Of a DNA stretch of 64,000 nucleotides, positions 16,905 to 25,490 are shown one piece after another; the stretch's first letter is position 1, and every line of letters begins with the position of its first letter. Location of the stretch: NCBI GenBank assembly GCA_913062645.1, contig CAJXVW010000001.1, forward strand, positions 248,001 through 312,000, in the 5' to 3' direction. A program made the position numbers and the translations under genes. The DNA comes from an uncultured Mycoplasmatota bacterium (lineage in GTDB: Bacteria; Bacillota_I; Bacilli_A; Izemoplasmatales; Izemoplasmataceae). Under the pieces are notes generated by a model that searched no databases, was not told the origin of the DNA, and worked only from the letters and a program-made list of their open reading frames with translations.

Positions 16905-17094
16905 CGGTTGGTTCGAACTTGCAGGTATTGATGCCGAACAGACGATACAGTCCGCATTGGCCGAGATAGCCGGTTGCGATGGCGATCGCCGCCGGAATCA
17001 ACAGCCACCAGCTGACGAACACGGCGAGGACGATCAGTACCACGCCGAATCCATAACGAATGTAGCTGTCCGTTTTTCCTACGTTCTTTTGCAT
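16894..17094 (-). CDS. Small DUF2892 (YgaP-like) membrane protein
   Basis: 66 residues. The pattern MQKNVGKTDSYIRYGFGV... GYLGQCGLYRLFGINTC matches the two-helix DUF2892 family (the membrane part of YgaP). The conserved Cys-x-x-Tyr...Gly-x-Asn-Thr-Cys is complete. Start at 17094 chosen because AGAGGTG precedes it on the minus strand, with TATAAT at 17119-17114 as likely -10. Role unknown; homologues often accompany rhodanese or sulfur-related proteins, but none is adjacent here. Confidence 0.85.
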   Translation of the reverse strand: MQKNVGKTDSYIRYGFGVVLIVLAVFVSWWLLIPAAIAIATGYLGQCGLYRLFGINTCKFEPTEKN

Positions 17095-17243
17095 GCATAT
17101 CACCTCTAACATCATTATACCAAACGATGACGCATTCACTCGCAAGAACGCATTTTCCAACAAAACGCTACCGTTTGGATGCGATTTGCGATACAATGTA
17201 ACCGCAGGGTCAGAAGGCCCATGAACACAAGGAGGTTCGAACC

Positions 17244-18377
17244 ATGCCCACCTATCAACTCATCGCGACCGCAACGTTCGGCCTCGAAGCCGTCGTCCGA
17301 CGGGAACTGGAAGCGCTGGGACTCACCGTGCTCGCCACCGAAAACGGGAAGGTCACGTTCGAAGGAACGGAGAATGACATCGCTCGCACCAATCTGTGGT
17401 TGCGCAGCGCCGACCGGGTGTTGATCAAGTTCGGCGAGTTCACCGCAACGACATTTGACGAACTCTACGAACAAACCCGCAATCTTCACTGGCAGACAAT
17501 CATTCCGCAAGACGGCAAGTTCGATGTCAACGGCAAAAGCGTGAAGTCAACGTTGTTCAGTGTTCCCGATTGTCAGCGCATTGTCAAAAAGGCGATTGTC
17601 GACAAGTTGATGTTCGCCTACAAGACCGATCTGTTACCGGAAACCGGCAGCGATCATACCGTTCAGATCTCGCTCCGCAACGATGTCGCAACGCTCACCA
17701 TCGACACCAGCGGCGACGGTCTTCACAAGCGTGGGTACCGCGTGGAAACAGTGGAAGCGCCGCTCAAGGAGACACTCGCCGCCGGACTGGTTCAACTCAG
17801 TTATTGGTCCAAGGACCGGGTTTTATACGATCCGTTCTGCGGATCCGGGACGATCCCCATCGAAGCGGCGATGATCGGTCGCAACATCGCCCCCGGACTA
17901 AACCGTGACTTCGCCGCCAAACACTGGCCCAACGTGATTTCGGACGCCACTTGGAAACAAATCACCAAAGAAGCCTATCAGGCAATTGACTATGCCAGCA
18001 ACATCGACATCTACGCATCCGACATTTCACACGCCAATCTCGCCAAGGCCAAACAAAACGCCATCGAGGCCGGCGTCGACGACTGCATCACCTTCCACGT
18101 CGCTGATTTCCGCGATCTCAGTTACCATCACGACTACGGCATCCTCATCAGCAATCCACCCTACGGCGAGCGACTGTTGGAATCGGGCGACATCGAACGG
18201 ATGACCAAGGACATGACCCGGACTTTCGCTCATCTTGACAGTTGGAGTCTCTACATTCTGACGTCCTACAAACCATTCGAACAACACTTCAAAAAGGCCG
18301 ATCGCAAGCGCAAATTCTACAATGGACGGATTGAAACCTGGTACCATCAGTACTACGGTCCGCGTCCGCCCAAATAG
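17244..18377 (+). CDS. THUMP-domain 23S rRNA guanine N2-methyltransferase (RlmL/YpsC type)
   Basis: 377 residues: N-terminal ferredoxin-like/THUMP RNA-binding region (about 1-155), then a class I SAM methyltransferase with DPFCGSGTIPIEA (SAM-binding, near residue 195) and the catalytic NPPYGERL motif near residue 303. The length and order match the short Gram-positive YpsC/RlmL-N type that methylates a guanine N2 in 23S rRNA. AAGGAGG (17230-17236) precedes ATG 17244. Monocistronic by appearance. Confidence 0.92.
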   Translation: MPTYQLIATATFGLEAVVRRELEALGLTVLATENGKVTFEGTENDIARTNLWLRSADRVLIKFGEFTATTFDELYEQTRNLHWQTIIPQDGKFDVNGKSVKSTLFSVPDCQRIVKKAIVDKLMFAYKTDLLPETGSDHTVQISLRNDVATLTIDTSGDGLHKRGYRVETVEAPLKETLAAGLVQLSYWSKDRVLYDPFCGSGTIPIEAAMIGRNIAPGLNRDFAAKHWPNVISDATWKQITKEAYQAIDYASNIDIYASDISHANLAKAKQNAIEAGVDDCITFHVADFRDLSYHHDYGILISNPPYGERLLESGDIERMTKDMTRTFAHLDSWSLYILTSYKPFEQHFKKADRKRKFYNGRIETWYHQYYGPRPPK

Positions 18378-18391
18378 GTTTAATTAACCTG

Positions 18392-18421
18392 TTGGCATTT
18401 TTGAAAGTTTTGTGATATACT
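18392..18421 (+). promoter_or_regulatory. Promoter of the L25 gene
   Basis: TTGGCA (18392-18397), 18-base spacer, TATACT (18416-18421), located 34 bases before the start codon of the ribosomal protein gene. Confidence 0.6.
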
Positions 18422-18454
18422 AGGTTAGACAATATCAAATAAGGAGTGAAACCG

Positions 18455-19081
18455 ATGAAAATTCAACGTCGCAGCGACAGCGTCAACGCGCTTCGCGCAA
18501 ACGATCAGGTTCCCGGTGTAATCTATGGACACGGCGTCGATTCGACCCCGATTCAAGTCGATTATCAAGTGCTTCGCAAAGCACTCAACCAATATGGTAC
18601 CGCGATGACGTTCGAGACCGAACTCGAAGGCGAAACCCACATCGTCTACATCAAGGACTATCAGGAAGATTTCCTGGCGAACTACAAAGTCATCCATTTC
18701 GATCTCATGAAAGTGTCGGCCACCGACACGATCAGCGCCAGCGTACCGCTGAACTTCCTCAATCGTGACGGCATCGCCGGTGCGGGTCAGGTCGTATCGA
18801 CCAACCTCAACGAAATCGAAGTCGAGTATCAGGTCGGTAAGGGTACCAACTCGATTGATGTCGATCTCGCACCGCTCAAACTCGTTGATGCGATCTACGT
18901 CAAAGACGTCACCGTGCCCGAAGGCATCACCGTCTTGAACGATTCCGAACAGATCGTCGCCAACCTGACGAGCGTATCGGAAGTCGTCGAAGAAGTCGAA
19001 GAAGTCGAAGAAGACGACGGCGAAGACGTAGTCTTCACCACCGAAGACACCGACGACGTCGCAGAACCCGAAGAAGAATAA
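18455..19081 (+). CDS. rplY: 50S ribosomal protein L25 (CTC/TL5 form)
   Basis: 208 residues. The N-terminal L25 domain that binds 5S rRNA begins KIQRRSDSVNALRANDQVPG and has VPGVIYGHG; a second beta domain (about 90-175) makes this the longer CTC/TL5 general-stress form. The last 30 residues are almost entirely Glu, Asp and Val, an unusually acidic tail. ATG 18455 has AAGGAGTG upstream. Own promoter and terminator. Confidence 0.95.
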   Translation: MKIQRRSDSVNALRANDQVPGVIYGHGVDSTPIQVDYQVLRKALNQYGTAMTFETELEGETHIVYIKDYQEDFLANYKVIHFDLMKVSATDTISASVPLNFLNRDGIAGAGQVVSTNLNEIEVEYQVGKGTNSIDVDLAPLKLVDAIYVKDVTVPEGITVLNDSEQIVANLTSVSEVVEEVEEVEEDDGEDVVFTTEDTDDVAEPEEE

Positions 19082-19082
19082 G

Positions 19083-19107
19083 AAAAGAGGCCTCGGCCTC
19101 TTTTTTT
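19083..19107. terminator. Terminator between rplY and ppk (convergent)
   Basis: AAAAGAGGC/GCCTCTTTT with CTCG loop and A/T-runs on both sides. It ends within the ppk stop codon on the opposite strand. Confidence 0.85.
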
Positions 19108-21121
19108 ATTGCAGTAATTTGTACAAGTCCATCTGGGAATGAACTGGTTTGTCGCCATCTGCGACGTGCTCGTACTTGCCTTGGATGTTCTCGCGGGCCT
19201 TGACGTTGTCTCTGAGTTGAAGCTCCAAGAGACGCAGCAATTTGCGTTTGGCTCCGGCATCGGTAACCTTGAGGGCGAGTTCGATGCGGTTTTCCATGTT
19301 GCGAGTCATCAGATCGGCGGAACTGAGATAGGTGTCGCTCCGACCGTTGTTGTGGAAGTGGTAGATGCGCATGTGTTCGAGGTAGCGGCCGACGATCGAG
19401 ATCACGCGGATGTTGTCTGACAGACCGGGAACACCGGGGACGATGCAGCAGATGCCGCGCACGATCATGTCAATCTTGACGCCTTGTTGGGATGCTTCGT
19501 AGAGTTTCTTGATCATCTGGATGTCGGTGATTGAGTTGATCTTGATGATCAACCGACCGTTGCCATGCTGTTTCTGATTCTCGATTTCGCGATTGATGCC
19601 GACAAACAGCATGTCGCGAATCGAGTTGGGCGAGGCCACCAATTTTTTGTACGACGGAGTTTTCGTATAACTGGAGATGTAATTGAAGAACTTGGTCGCA
19701 TCGTCGCCAATCATCCGTTTGGATGTGAAGTAGGACGCGTCGGTGTAAATTTTGGCATTGTCTTCGTTGTAGTTGCCGGTTGAAAAATGGACGAACTGTT
19801 CGATTTGCTTCTTGTCACGACGCACCACGAGAAACACTTTGGAGTGGGTTTTGAGATGAGGGACGCCGTAAATGACATGGGCGCCGGCCCGTTCCAATTG
19901 GTTGCCCCAGTAGAGGTTGTTTTCTTCGTCGAAGCGAGCACGCAGCTCGAACAGGACCGTGACCTGTTTGCCGCTTTCGGCGGCTTTGACAAGATATTCC
20001 ATGATCCGCGAATCGCGGTTCGTGCGGTAGATCGTCTGTTTGATCGCGACGACGTTGGGATCTTCCGCGGCTTCTTTGAGCATGCGAAGGACCGGTTCGT
20101 AGGAGTGATGGGGGTGCAGCAACAGCACGTCACGCTTGCGAATCACATCGAAAATGCTCGGTTGGTTCTGAAACACACGTGGTTCGATCGGTGCCACTTC
20201 GGGATACACCAAACCGGGAATTTTGGACTTGATGGCCTCGTGCACTTCGTGCAGGAAGGTGAGATCGACAGGACCATTGATCTTGACGATGAATTTTTTT
20301 TGAATCGGCAGATGCTCCATCAGATAGGAGATGACTTCGTCGCTTGCCGCGGCATCGATTTCGAGTCGTACGGCCGCTCCGCGTTTGCGGTTTTTCAACT
20401 CCGACTGCACGCTTTTGGCGAAATCATCGGACTGGTCGTCAAACTCGATGTCCCAGTCGCGGGTGATGCGGAAGGGAACCACTTCGAGAACCTTCCAGCC
20501 TTGGTAGAGATGATTGATGTTTTGAATGATCACATCCTCCATCAAGATGTAGATGTCTTTCTTGACATGGACCAGTCGTTCGAGATTTTTCGGTACGGTG
20601 ACGACCGAGTAATGGATCTGGCCTTTGTCGTCTTCGAGTTTGCTGATGAGGTACAAGCTCAGATTGGGCAACAAGGGAAACGGTAGATACTGGCTGAATC
20701 GGATGGGTGTCAGCACCGGGTAAATCAGATTCTTGAAGAAGTTGTCCATTTTGAGTTGGTGTTTGGCTTTGAGCTGATCATAGGTGGTGAAGCGGATGTG
20801 CTCGTTCAGTTCCGCAATGCGTTGGTGGTAGAGTTCGTATTGCATTGCCACCAACTGATTCGCTTTCTTCAGCATTTTCTGGAGATACTCGCGGGCCATG
20901 AACCCGGATTTCTTGTCGGGAGTGGTTAAGCCGATGTCGACTTGTCCTTTCATGCCGGAGATGCGGATCATGAAATACTCGTCGAGGTTGGACGAGAAGA
21001 TGGCGAGAAAACGAAGCTGTTCTAGAAGCGGGTTGGTGGGATCGCTCGCTTCTTCCAAAACGCGTTTGTTGAACTGCAGCCAGGACAGTTCACGTGCGGA
21101 AAATATCGGCTTCTGACTCAT
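19106..21121 (-). CDS. ppk: Polyphosphate kinase 1
   Basis: 671 residues, full length. Reversibly transfers the terminal phosphate of ATP to inorganic polyphosphate. Recognised by SSNLDEYFMIRISGMKGQ near the N-terminus, the phosphohistidine segment KTHSKVFLV (His426, equivalent to the autophosphorylated histidine), HFSTGNYNEDNAKIYTD, and HNNGRSDTYLSSADLMTRN in the C-terminal domain. ATG overlaps the ppx stop by four bases (ATGA, 21118-21121), so the exopolyphosphatase and kinase are translated together. Confidence 0.97.
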   Translation of the reverse strand: MSQKPIFSARELSWLQFNKRVLEEASDPTNPLLEQLRFLAIFSSNLDEYFMIRISGMKGQVDIGLTTPDKKSGFMAREYLQKMLKKANQLVAMQYELYHQRIAELNEHIRFTTYDQLKAKHQLKMDNFFKNLIYPVLTPIRFSQYLPFPLLPNLSLYLISKLEDDKGQIHYSVVTVPKNLERLVHVKKDIYILMEDVIIQNINHLYQGWKVLEVVPFRITRDWDIEFDDQSDDFAKSVQSELKNRKRGAAVRLEIDAAASDEVISYLMEHLPIQKKFIVKINGPVDLTFLHEVHEAIKSKIPGLVYPEVAPIEPRVFQNQPSIFDVIRKRDVLLLHPHHSYEPVLRMLKEAAEDPNVVAIKQTIYRTNRDSRIMEYLVKAAESGKQVTVLFELRARFDEENNLYWGNQLERAGAHVIYGVPHLKTHSKVFLVVRRDKKQIEQFVHFSTGNYNEDNAKIYTDASYFTSKRMIGDDATKFFNYISSYTKTPSYKKLVASPNSIRDMLFVGINREIENQKQHGNGRLIIKINSITDIQMIKKLYEASQQGVKIDMIVRGICCIVPGVPGLSDNIRVISIVGRYLEHMRIYHFHNNGRSDTYLSSADLMTRNMENRIELALKVTDAGAKRKLLRLLELQLRDNVKARENIQGKYEHVADGDKPVHSQMDLYKLLQ

Positions 21122-22029
21122 AGGCCACCTCCGAGCATGTCGACGAGCACACCTTCGCGAAGACCGGTGCGGCTACAGACATAGTAGTCGGCTTTGATGT
21201 ATTTGTAAAGGGTTTCGAACACGTAAATGGATGGGATGATGATGTCGGCTCGGAAACTGGTGAATCCGTTGATTTTCTCGATTTCGTCAATGGACAGCAA
21301 CATCAGGATTTTGCGGATCCGGGTGATTTCCCGAAGCCCCAGGCGATAGCCGTGGGTGGGTTCTTCCCGTTTGGTCAGAAAGGCGTCGATGCGGACCAGG
21401 TTTCGGGAACTACCACCGACTACGACCAGGGGTTTGTTGAGATTGCGAAGCCAGGGGACCGCTTCGAACTTGCCGTGCAGATAACTGTTCAGATAGGCGA
21501 TTTCGTCGTCCGTCGGAATGGCGTGTTCGATCATGTTGCGGAGCACGATGCTACCGAAGTCGAAACAGTAGTATTCCAACGGTTTGTTGTCCTTGAAATG
21601 GACGATTTCGGTACTACCGCCACCGAGGTCGACATAGAGACCTTCGTCCTCGTGCACGAGATAGGTGTTCATGCCGTTGAAGCCCGTCAGCGATTCTTGC
21701 TCTTCGCTGAATACTTCGATGTCGATTCCGAAGGTATCCTTCATGCGACGCAAGATGTCCGCTTGGTTTTCAACCATGCGCACGGTCTGGGTGGCGAAAA
21801 ACTTGACATCCTGGATGCCGTCCTTGTCGATGATGGCGGTGAACACTCGGAGCACTTTTTCCAACCGATCGATACCCTCTTCCGTGAGTTTCCCGTCCTT
21901 GACGTAGTTGCGCAGACGAACGGATTCCTTCATGTTGAGCTCGAGGTCGTATTGATAGTTCCTGTCCACCTTGTAGATGCACAGGCGAACGGTGTTCGAT
22001 CCGATGTCGACGATGCCGATCTGTTTCAC
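21118..22029 (-). CDS. ppx: Exopolyphosphatase (Ppx/GppA family)
   Basis: 303 residues, the short two-domain ASKHA form. Phosphate-binding loops are visible: IVDIGSNTVRL at the N-terminus and YVDLGGGSTEIVHF near residue 140; the catalytic glutamate is expected in the FSEEQESLTGFNGM segment. Degrades polyphosphate from the end or hydrolyses pppGpp. The start is GTG (22029-22027), preceded by GAAGGATG and TATAAT (22056-22051). First gene of the ppx-ppk operon, giving one unit for synthesis and breakdown of the polymer. Confidence 0.93.
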   Translation of the reverse strand: MKQIGIVDIGSNTVRLCIYKVDRNYQYDLELNMKESVRLRNYVKDGKLTEEGIDRLEKVLRVFTAIIDKDGIQDVKFFATQTVRMVENQADILRRMKDTFGIDIEVFSEEQESLTGFNGMNTYLVHEDEGLYVDLGGGSTEIVHFKDNKPLEYYCFDFGSIVLRNMIEHAIPTDDEIAYLNSYLHGKFEAVPWLRNLNKPLVVVGGSSRNLVRIDAFLTKREEPTHGYRLGLREITRIRKILMLLSIDEIEKINGFTSFRADIIIPSIYVFETLYKYIKADYYVCSRTGLREGVLVDMLGGGL

Positions 22030-22081
22030 GTTACCACATCCTTCATTCCCATTATATCAAAGATTGCCGTTTGCGGGTATC

Positions 22082-22110
22082 AAAAAAACCGGATGTCTCA
22101 CTCGACACCC
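22082..22110 (-). terminator. Terminator of the membrane protein/BFD unit
   Basis: On the minus strand GGGTGTC/GACATCC (one G-U pair) with a six-base loop is followed by CGG and seven Ts. The stop codon of the small Fe-S protein is inside the loop. Confidence 0.7.
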
Positions 22111-22298
22111 AGTTTGGCTTTGTATTTCTTGAACTTGACTTTGGTTTTCTTCTTGCAGGACGAACACTTGGTACCGATCTTGGTCAGTCGCTGCAGGTCC
22201 TTGTATTTGATGACGCCATCTCTGATGTGTTGTTTGACCTCCGCTTTGGTGATGTCAAAACAGGGACAGATGACGTTCTTTGGTTTGGATTTGGCCAT
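22098..22298 (-). CDS. Small BFD-like [2Fe-2S] protein
   Basis: 66 residues with ICPCFDITKAEVKQHIRDG and KCSSCKKK: C-x-C near the N-terminus and C-x-x-C about 33 residues later, the cysteine arrangement of the bacterioferritin-associated ferredoxin fold. The strongly basic C-terminus is unusual. GAGGTGTG lies before the ATG. It follows the membrane protein gene by 57 bases on the same strand, so is probably co-transcribed. Partner unknown. Confidence 0.8.
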   Translation of the reverse strand: MAKSKPKNVICPCFDITKAEVKQHIRDGVIKYKDLQRLTKIGTKCSSCKKKTKVKFKKYKAKLGVE

Positions 22299-22355
22299 GA
22301 ATCACACCTCACATATTGGATTGCTCTGGATGGATGGCGACATCAATCTGCCATC

Positions 22356-23288
22356 TCAAATCTCGTTGGTTTCTTTCAGATACTGGGTTCCTTTGCGAAT
22401 CATTTTGCGCGTGATGGCGCCGGAAATCGACAGATCCGCATACGAGTCGTAGACGATCACAAGACCGGTGATGCGATAATAGAAATAATAATATCCGTTC
22501 ACCAGATTGCGATAGATGATGATCGAACCCGATCGGTAGATCTCCTGATAACCAAGGTGGAACTTGAAGGATTTGACGTTCATCACCGTTTTGATGAAGA
22601 ACATCCGGTTGTCCAGCCGGGTTTCGACAACGAAACCGACCAACAGGATTACGAACGTCAGGGTCATGACAAGCGGATTGAAATCGCCGAAAGTGATCGA
22701 GCCTGGGTCGTATTGGAATGCGATCAAGGCCGAGATTCCGAAGTACACGATGTTGTTGAGCAGCGTCGCCAGCAGGATCAGTCCGAGCAGGAACAGGAAG
22801 TAGAAGATGTTGGCTGCGACGAATACCGTGATGTTCGGTAGAAACAACACCAGAAACGCGATGACAACGGCCGCCTTGATGACAAACGAATAGGAACCAC
22901 TCGCGGCTTCGGTCAGTTTGTCGCGGAACTCATTGGCGTCTTCCGAACGTTTCAAGAAGAACATTTTCGCATAGCGGTAGATGTAGCGGATGCGACTGAA
23001 GAAACCATTGATCGAAAACGAACTCTGGAGGATGGAGAAACCGAAGAACAGCGCTAGAAATAGCGTCAGTTCGATGAGGTGCTGCTCGTGGAAGTTGTTG
23101 TGGATGAGGACGATCAAAAGCAGGGAAATCAACGCCTTGGCGACGATTTCACCAGAATAGATCAGCACTTTGTGCCATGTGACTTCCTTGTACCAACTGC
23201 GGAAAAAGGATCGGTATTGATGCAGCAAGAACCAGAAACCAAGTCCAAGCAGAACCACCGGCAATCCGAACGAGAGCACGTATCGCAT
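22356..23288 (-). CDS. Multi-pass membrane protein, unknown
   Basis: 310 residues from ATG 23288 (GAGGAGGTGAGACGG upstream). Two N-terminal hydrophobic blocks (about 5-22, 40-62), two more around 70-90, then a charged cytoplasmic stretch (FLKRSEDANEFRDKLTEA), three to four further helices to about residue 235, and a soluble C-terminal region of 75 residues rich in Tyr (NGYYYFYYRITGLVIVYDSY). No family recognised. Likely in one transcript with the Fe-S protein downstream. Confidence 0.7.
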   Translation of the reverse strand: MRYVLSFGLPVVLLGLGFWFLLHQYRSFFRSWYKEVTWHKVLIYSGEIVAKALISLLLIVLIHNNFHEQHLIELTLFLALFFGFSILQSSFSINGFFSRIRYIYRYAKMFFLKRSEDANEFRDKLTEAASGSYSFVIKAAVVIAFLVLFLPNITVFVAANIFYFLFLLGLILLATLLNNIVYFGISALIAFQYDPGSITFGDFNPLVMTLTFVILLVGFVVETRLDNRMFFIKTVMNVKSFKFHLGYQEIYRSGSIIIYRNLVNGYYYFYYRITGLVIVYDSYADLSISGAITRKMIRKGTQYLKETNEI

Positions 23289-23413
23289 CCGTCTCACCTC
23301 CTCATTATATTATAACAACAAACCGATTTTAGGAACAATGATATGTCATATAAATTGCTCACTCGGCGATCCTGTGGTATGATATCATTAGCATACAAAC
23401 GGAGGTGGTCCGG

Positions 23414-24331
23414 ATGGCATGGACCGAAACAAACATTCCCAACTTGAACAACAAGACGATTGTTGTGACCGGAGCCAACAGCGGAATCGGCTTTGAGGCC
23501 GTCAAGCTGTTCGCGAAAAATGGTGCGGAAGTCGTCATGGCGTGTCGCTCGACTGAGCGCGGGCAACGAGCCTTCGATGACATCAAAGCCGAGCATCCAC
23601 AGGCATCGTTGACATTGATGAGCCTCGATCTGGCTAGTTTCCAGTCGATTCGTGCATTCAGCAAGCAACTGCATGAACGGTTTCAAAAGATTGACATTCT
23701 GCTCAATAACGCGGGCATCATGATGACGCCGTTTGGCGTCACCGTCGATGGCATCGAACAGCAGCAGGCCGTCAATCACTTCGGACATTTCCTGCTCACC
23801 AGTCTGGTGTTCGATCTGATCAAGAACGCCGACCAGCCTCGAATCGTCAACATCGCCAGCATCGCGCACAAGTATGGTAAAATGAACTTTGACAATCTGT
23901 TCTATCAAAACGGCAAGGGATACAACTCGATGACGGCGTATGGTCGCAGCAAACTGGAAAATCTGCTGTTCACCTACGAACTTGCCCGTCGTGTTGAGGC
24001 CGCCGGTCTCGACATCAAGGTGCTTGCCGCCCATCCGGGTGTTGCGACCACCAATCTCGGCAGTCGCATCCACGCCAAATGGTATTACAAAGTATTCAAG
24101 GTGTTTACATCGAGCTTGTCACAGGATGCCTACATGGGTTCGCTACCCGGCGTTCGCGCCGCGGTCGACCCCGATGCGCAAAACGGCACGTATTATGGCC
24201 CCGACGGTTTCAATGAAATGAAAGGCAACCCGGTGGTCGTATCATCGAACAAGCGATCACACGACAAAGACGCCCAAGCGCGTTTGTGGACGCTCAGTGA
24301 ACAACTCACCAACTCGACGTTCCAGATATGA
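23414..24331 (+). CDS. Short-chain dehydrogenase/reductase
   Basis: 305 residues, classical/extended SDR. Cofactor motif TGANSGIGFEA (TGxxxGxG), NNAG motif LLNNAGIM, catalytic Ser in NIASIAH and YGRSK as the Y-x-x-x-K pair. The arrangement and the MACRSTERGQRA motif (Arg after the second strand) indicate NADP(H) preference and resemble the RDH/WWOX-like subgroup, whose bacterial members have mostly unknown substrates. ATG 23414 with GGAGGTG upstream; TATGAT (23379-23384) with TTGCTC 18 bases upstream is a plausible promoter. Monocistronic. Confidence 0.9.
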   Translation: MAWTETNIPNLNNKTIVVTGANSGIGFEAVKLFAKNGAEVVMACRSTERGQRAFDDIKAEHPQASLTLMSLDLASFQSIRAFSKQLHERFQKIDILLNNAGIMMTPFGVTVDGIEQQQAVNHFGHFLLTSLVFDLIKNADQPRIVNIASIAHKYGKMNFDNLFYQNGKGYNSMTAYGRSKLENLLFTYELARRVEAAGLDIKVLAAHPGVATTNLGSRIHAKWYYKVFKVFTSSLSQDAYMGSLPGVRAAVDPDAQNGTYYGPDGFNEMKGNPVVVSSNKRSHDKDAQARLWTLSEQLTNSTFQI

Positions 24332-24361
24332 AAACTGCGACCAATCAGGTCGCAGTTTTTT
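24331..24361. terminator. Bidirectional terminator (SDR / patA)
   Basis: Twelve-base arms AAAACTGCGACC/GGTCGCAGTTTT with AATCA loop and T-runs on both strands, between convergent genes. Confidence 0.92.
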
Positions 24362-25490
24362 CTTTGCGTTCGCGGATGAAGGCCATCAACCGTTCGATCG
24401 CTTCTTTGAGATCATCCATGTCGATGGCATAAGAGATGCGGATGTAATCGGCGTGACGACCGAGAAATGACTCTCCAGGAATCGCCGCGACCTTGTACCG
24501 GTACAACAGGCGCTCGCAGAATGCGATGGACGATTTGGAGTACGCCGAGATGTCGATGAACACATAAAATGCGCCTTCGGGGCAGATGCATTTGATCTGC
24601 TCGCGCTGGAAGATGTCACACAGATATTCACGGCGCTTGCGCAGTTCATTCATGATCTGGGTGCTGTCGTCATCGTGGGCGGCCAGAGCCGCGTACTGGG
24701 AGATGGACGTTGCCGAGGTTACCGTATATTGATGGGTTTTGAGAAGTTCTTTGATGGTCAGCTCGTCGCCGAGAATGTAGCCGATGCGGAACCCGGTCAT
24801 GGCGTGGGATTTGCTGAACCCGTCCAGCACCAGCATGTTGTCTTTGAGTTCTTTGTAACGGCTGAACGAACGGAATTTGCCGTAGAAGTCGATTTCACTG
24901 TACACCTCGTCGACAATCAGGAGGATGTCGTGTTCGAGCACGAAGTCGCGGATGGTTGTCATCTCGTCTTCGTTCAGGATGATGCCGGTCGGATTGTTGG
25001 GATTGGTGATCAGGATCGCCTTGGTGTTCTCATTGTAGGCGGCTTCGAGTTGTTCTTTGGTGATCCGGAAGTTGCTGGTTGTCAGATCGATTTCCCGAAC
25101 GACCCCGCCTTCGATGTGGACGAGTGGTTCGTAGCCGACGTAACCGGGCGTGGGAATGATGACTTCGTCACCGGGTCCGATGACCGATTTGATGATGATC
25201 GCCAAGCCTTCGGTGGTCCCGACGGTGACGATGATGTCGGTCATGTTGTAGTGTTCGTAGCGGAGTGAAATTTTCTTGCGCAGTTCCTCGATGCCAGCAT
25301 TCGGGGTGTATCTGGTTTTGTTGTTTTGGGCGGCCTGATAAACGGCTTCCTTGATGTGGGGGAAGGTGTCGAAATCGAGTTCACCGAGCGTCAGCCGAAT
25401 GACGCCTTCGACGTCATTGGCTTTTTGGTTGAACTGACGGATGCCGCTGATGGCGATGTCCTTCACTTGATCTTTGATGAACTTACTCAT
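24345..25490 (-). CDS. patA: Aminotransferase, N-acetyl-LL-diaminopimelate type
   Basis: 381-residue PLP enzyme, fold type I, class I/II. TNPNNPTG (residues 162-169), VDEVYS and the Schiff-base lysine in LDGFSKSHAM (Lys227) are all present, as is FRIGY. The gene overlaps by eight bases the N-acetyl-diaminopimelate deacetylase gene and faces the lysine operon that contains dapH, so the assignment as the aminotransferase of the acetylase branch is well supported by context. ATG 25490 is preferred over GTG 25499 because GGGTGG lies five bases upstream of it. Confidence 0.9.
   Translation of the reverse strand: MSKFIKDQVKDIAISGIRQFNQKANDVEGVIRLTLGELDFDTFPHIKEAVYQAAQNNKTRYTPNAGIEELRKKISLRYEHYNMTDIIVTVGTTEGLAIIIKSVIGPGDEVIIPTPGYVGYEPLVHIEGGVVREIDLTTSNFRITKEQLEAAYNENTKAILITNPNNPTGIILNEDEMTTIRDFVLEHDILLIVDEVYSEIDFYGKFRSFSRYKELKDNMLVLDGFSKSHAMTGFRIGYILGDELTIKELLKTHQYTVTSATSISQYAALAAHDDDSTQIMNELRKRREYLCDIFQREQIKCICPEGAFYVFIDISAYSKSSIAFCERLLYRYKVAAIPGESFLGRHADYIRISYAIDMDDLKEAIERLMAFIRERKEKTAT

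Noticed and set aside
18375-18400. Terminator hairpin after the rRNA methyltransferase gene
   Set aside because: AGGTT...AACCT makes only a five-base stem with interrupted T-run; too weak to call.
23414-24331. SDR as a retinol dehydrogenase feeding the heliorhodopsin
   Set aside because: Similarity to RDH-like SDRs is general, the gene lies over 8 kb away, and no carotenoid or retinal synthesis gene is present, so the link is not supported.
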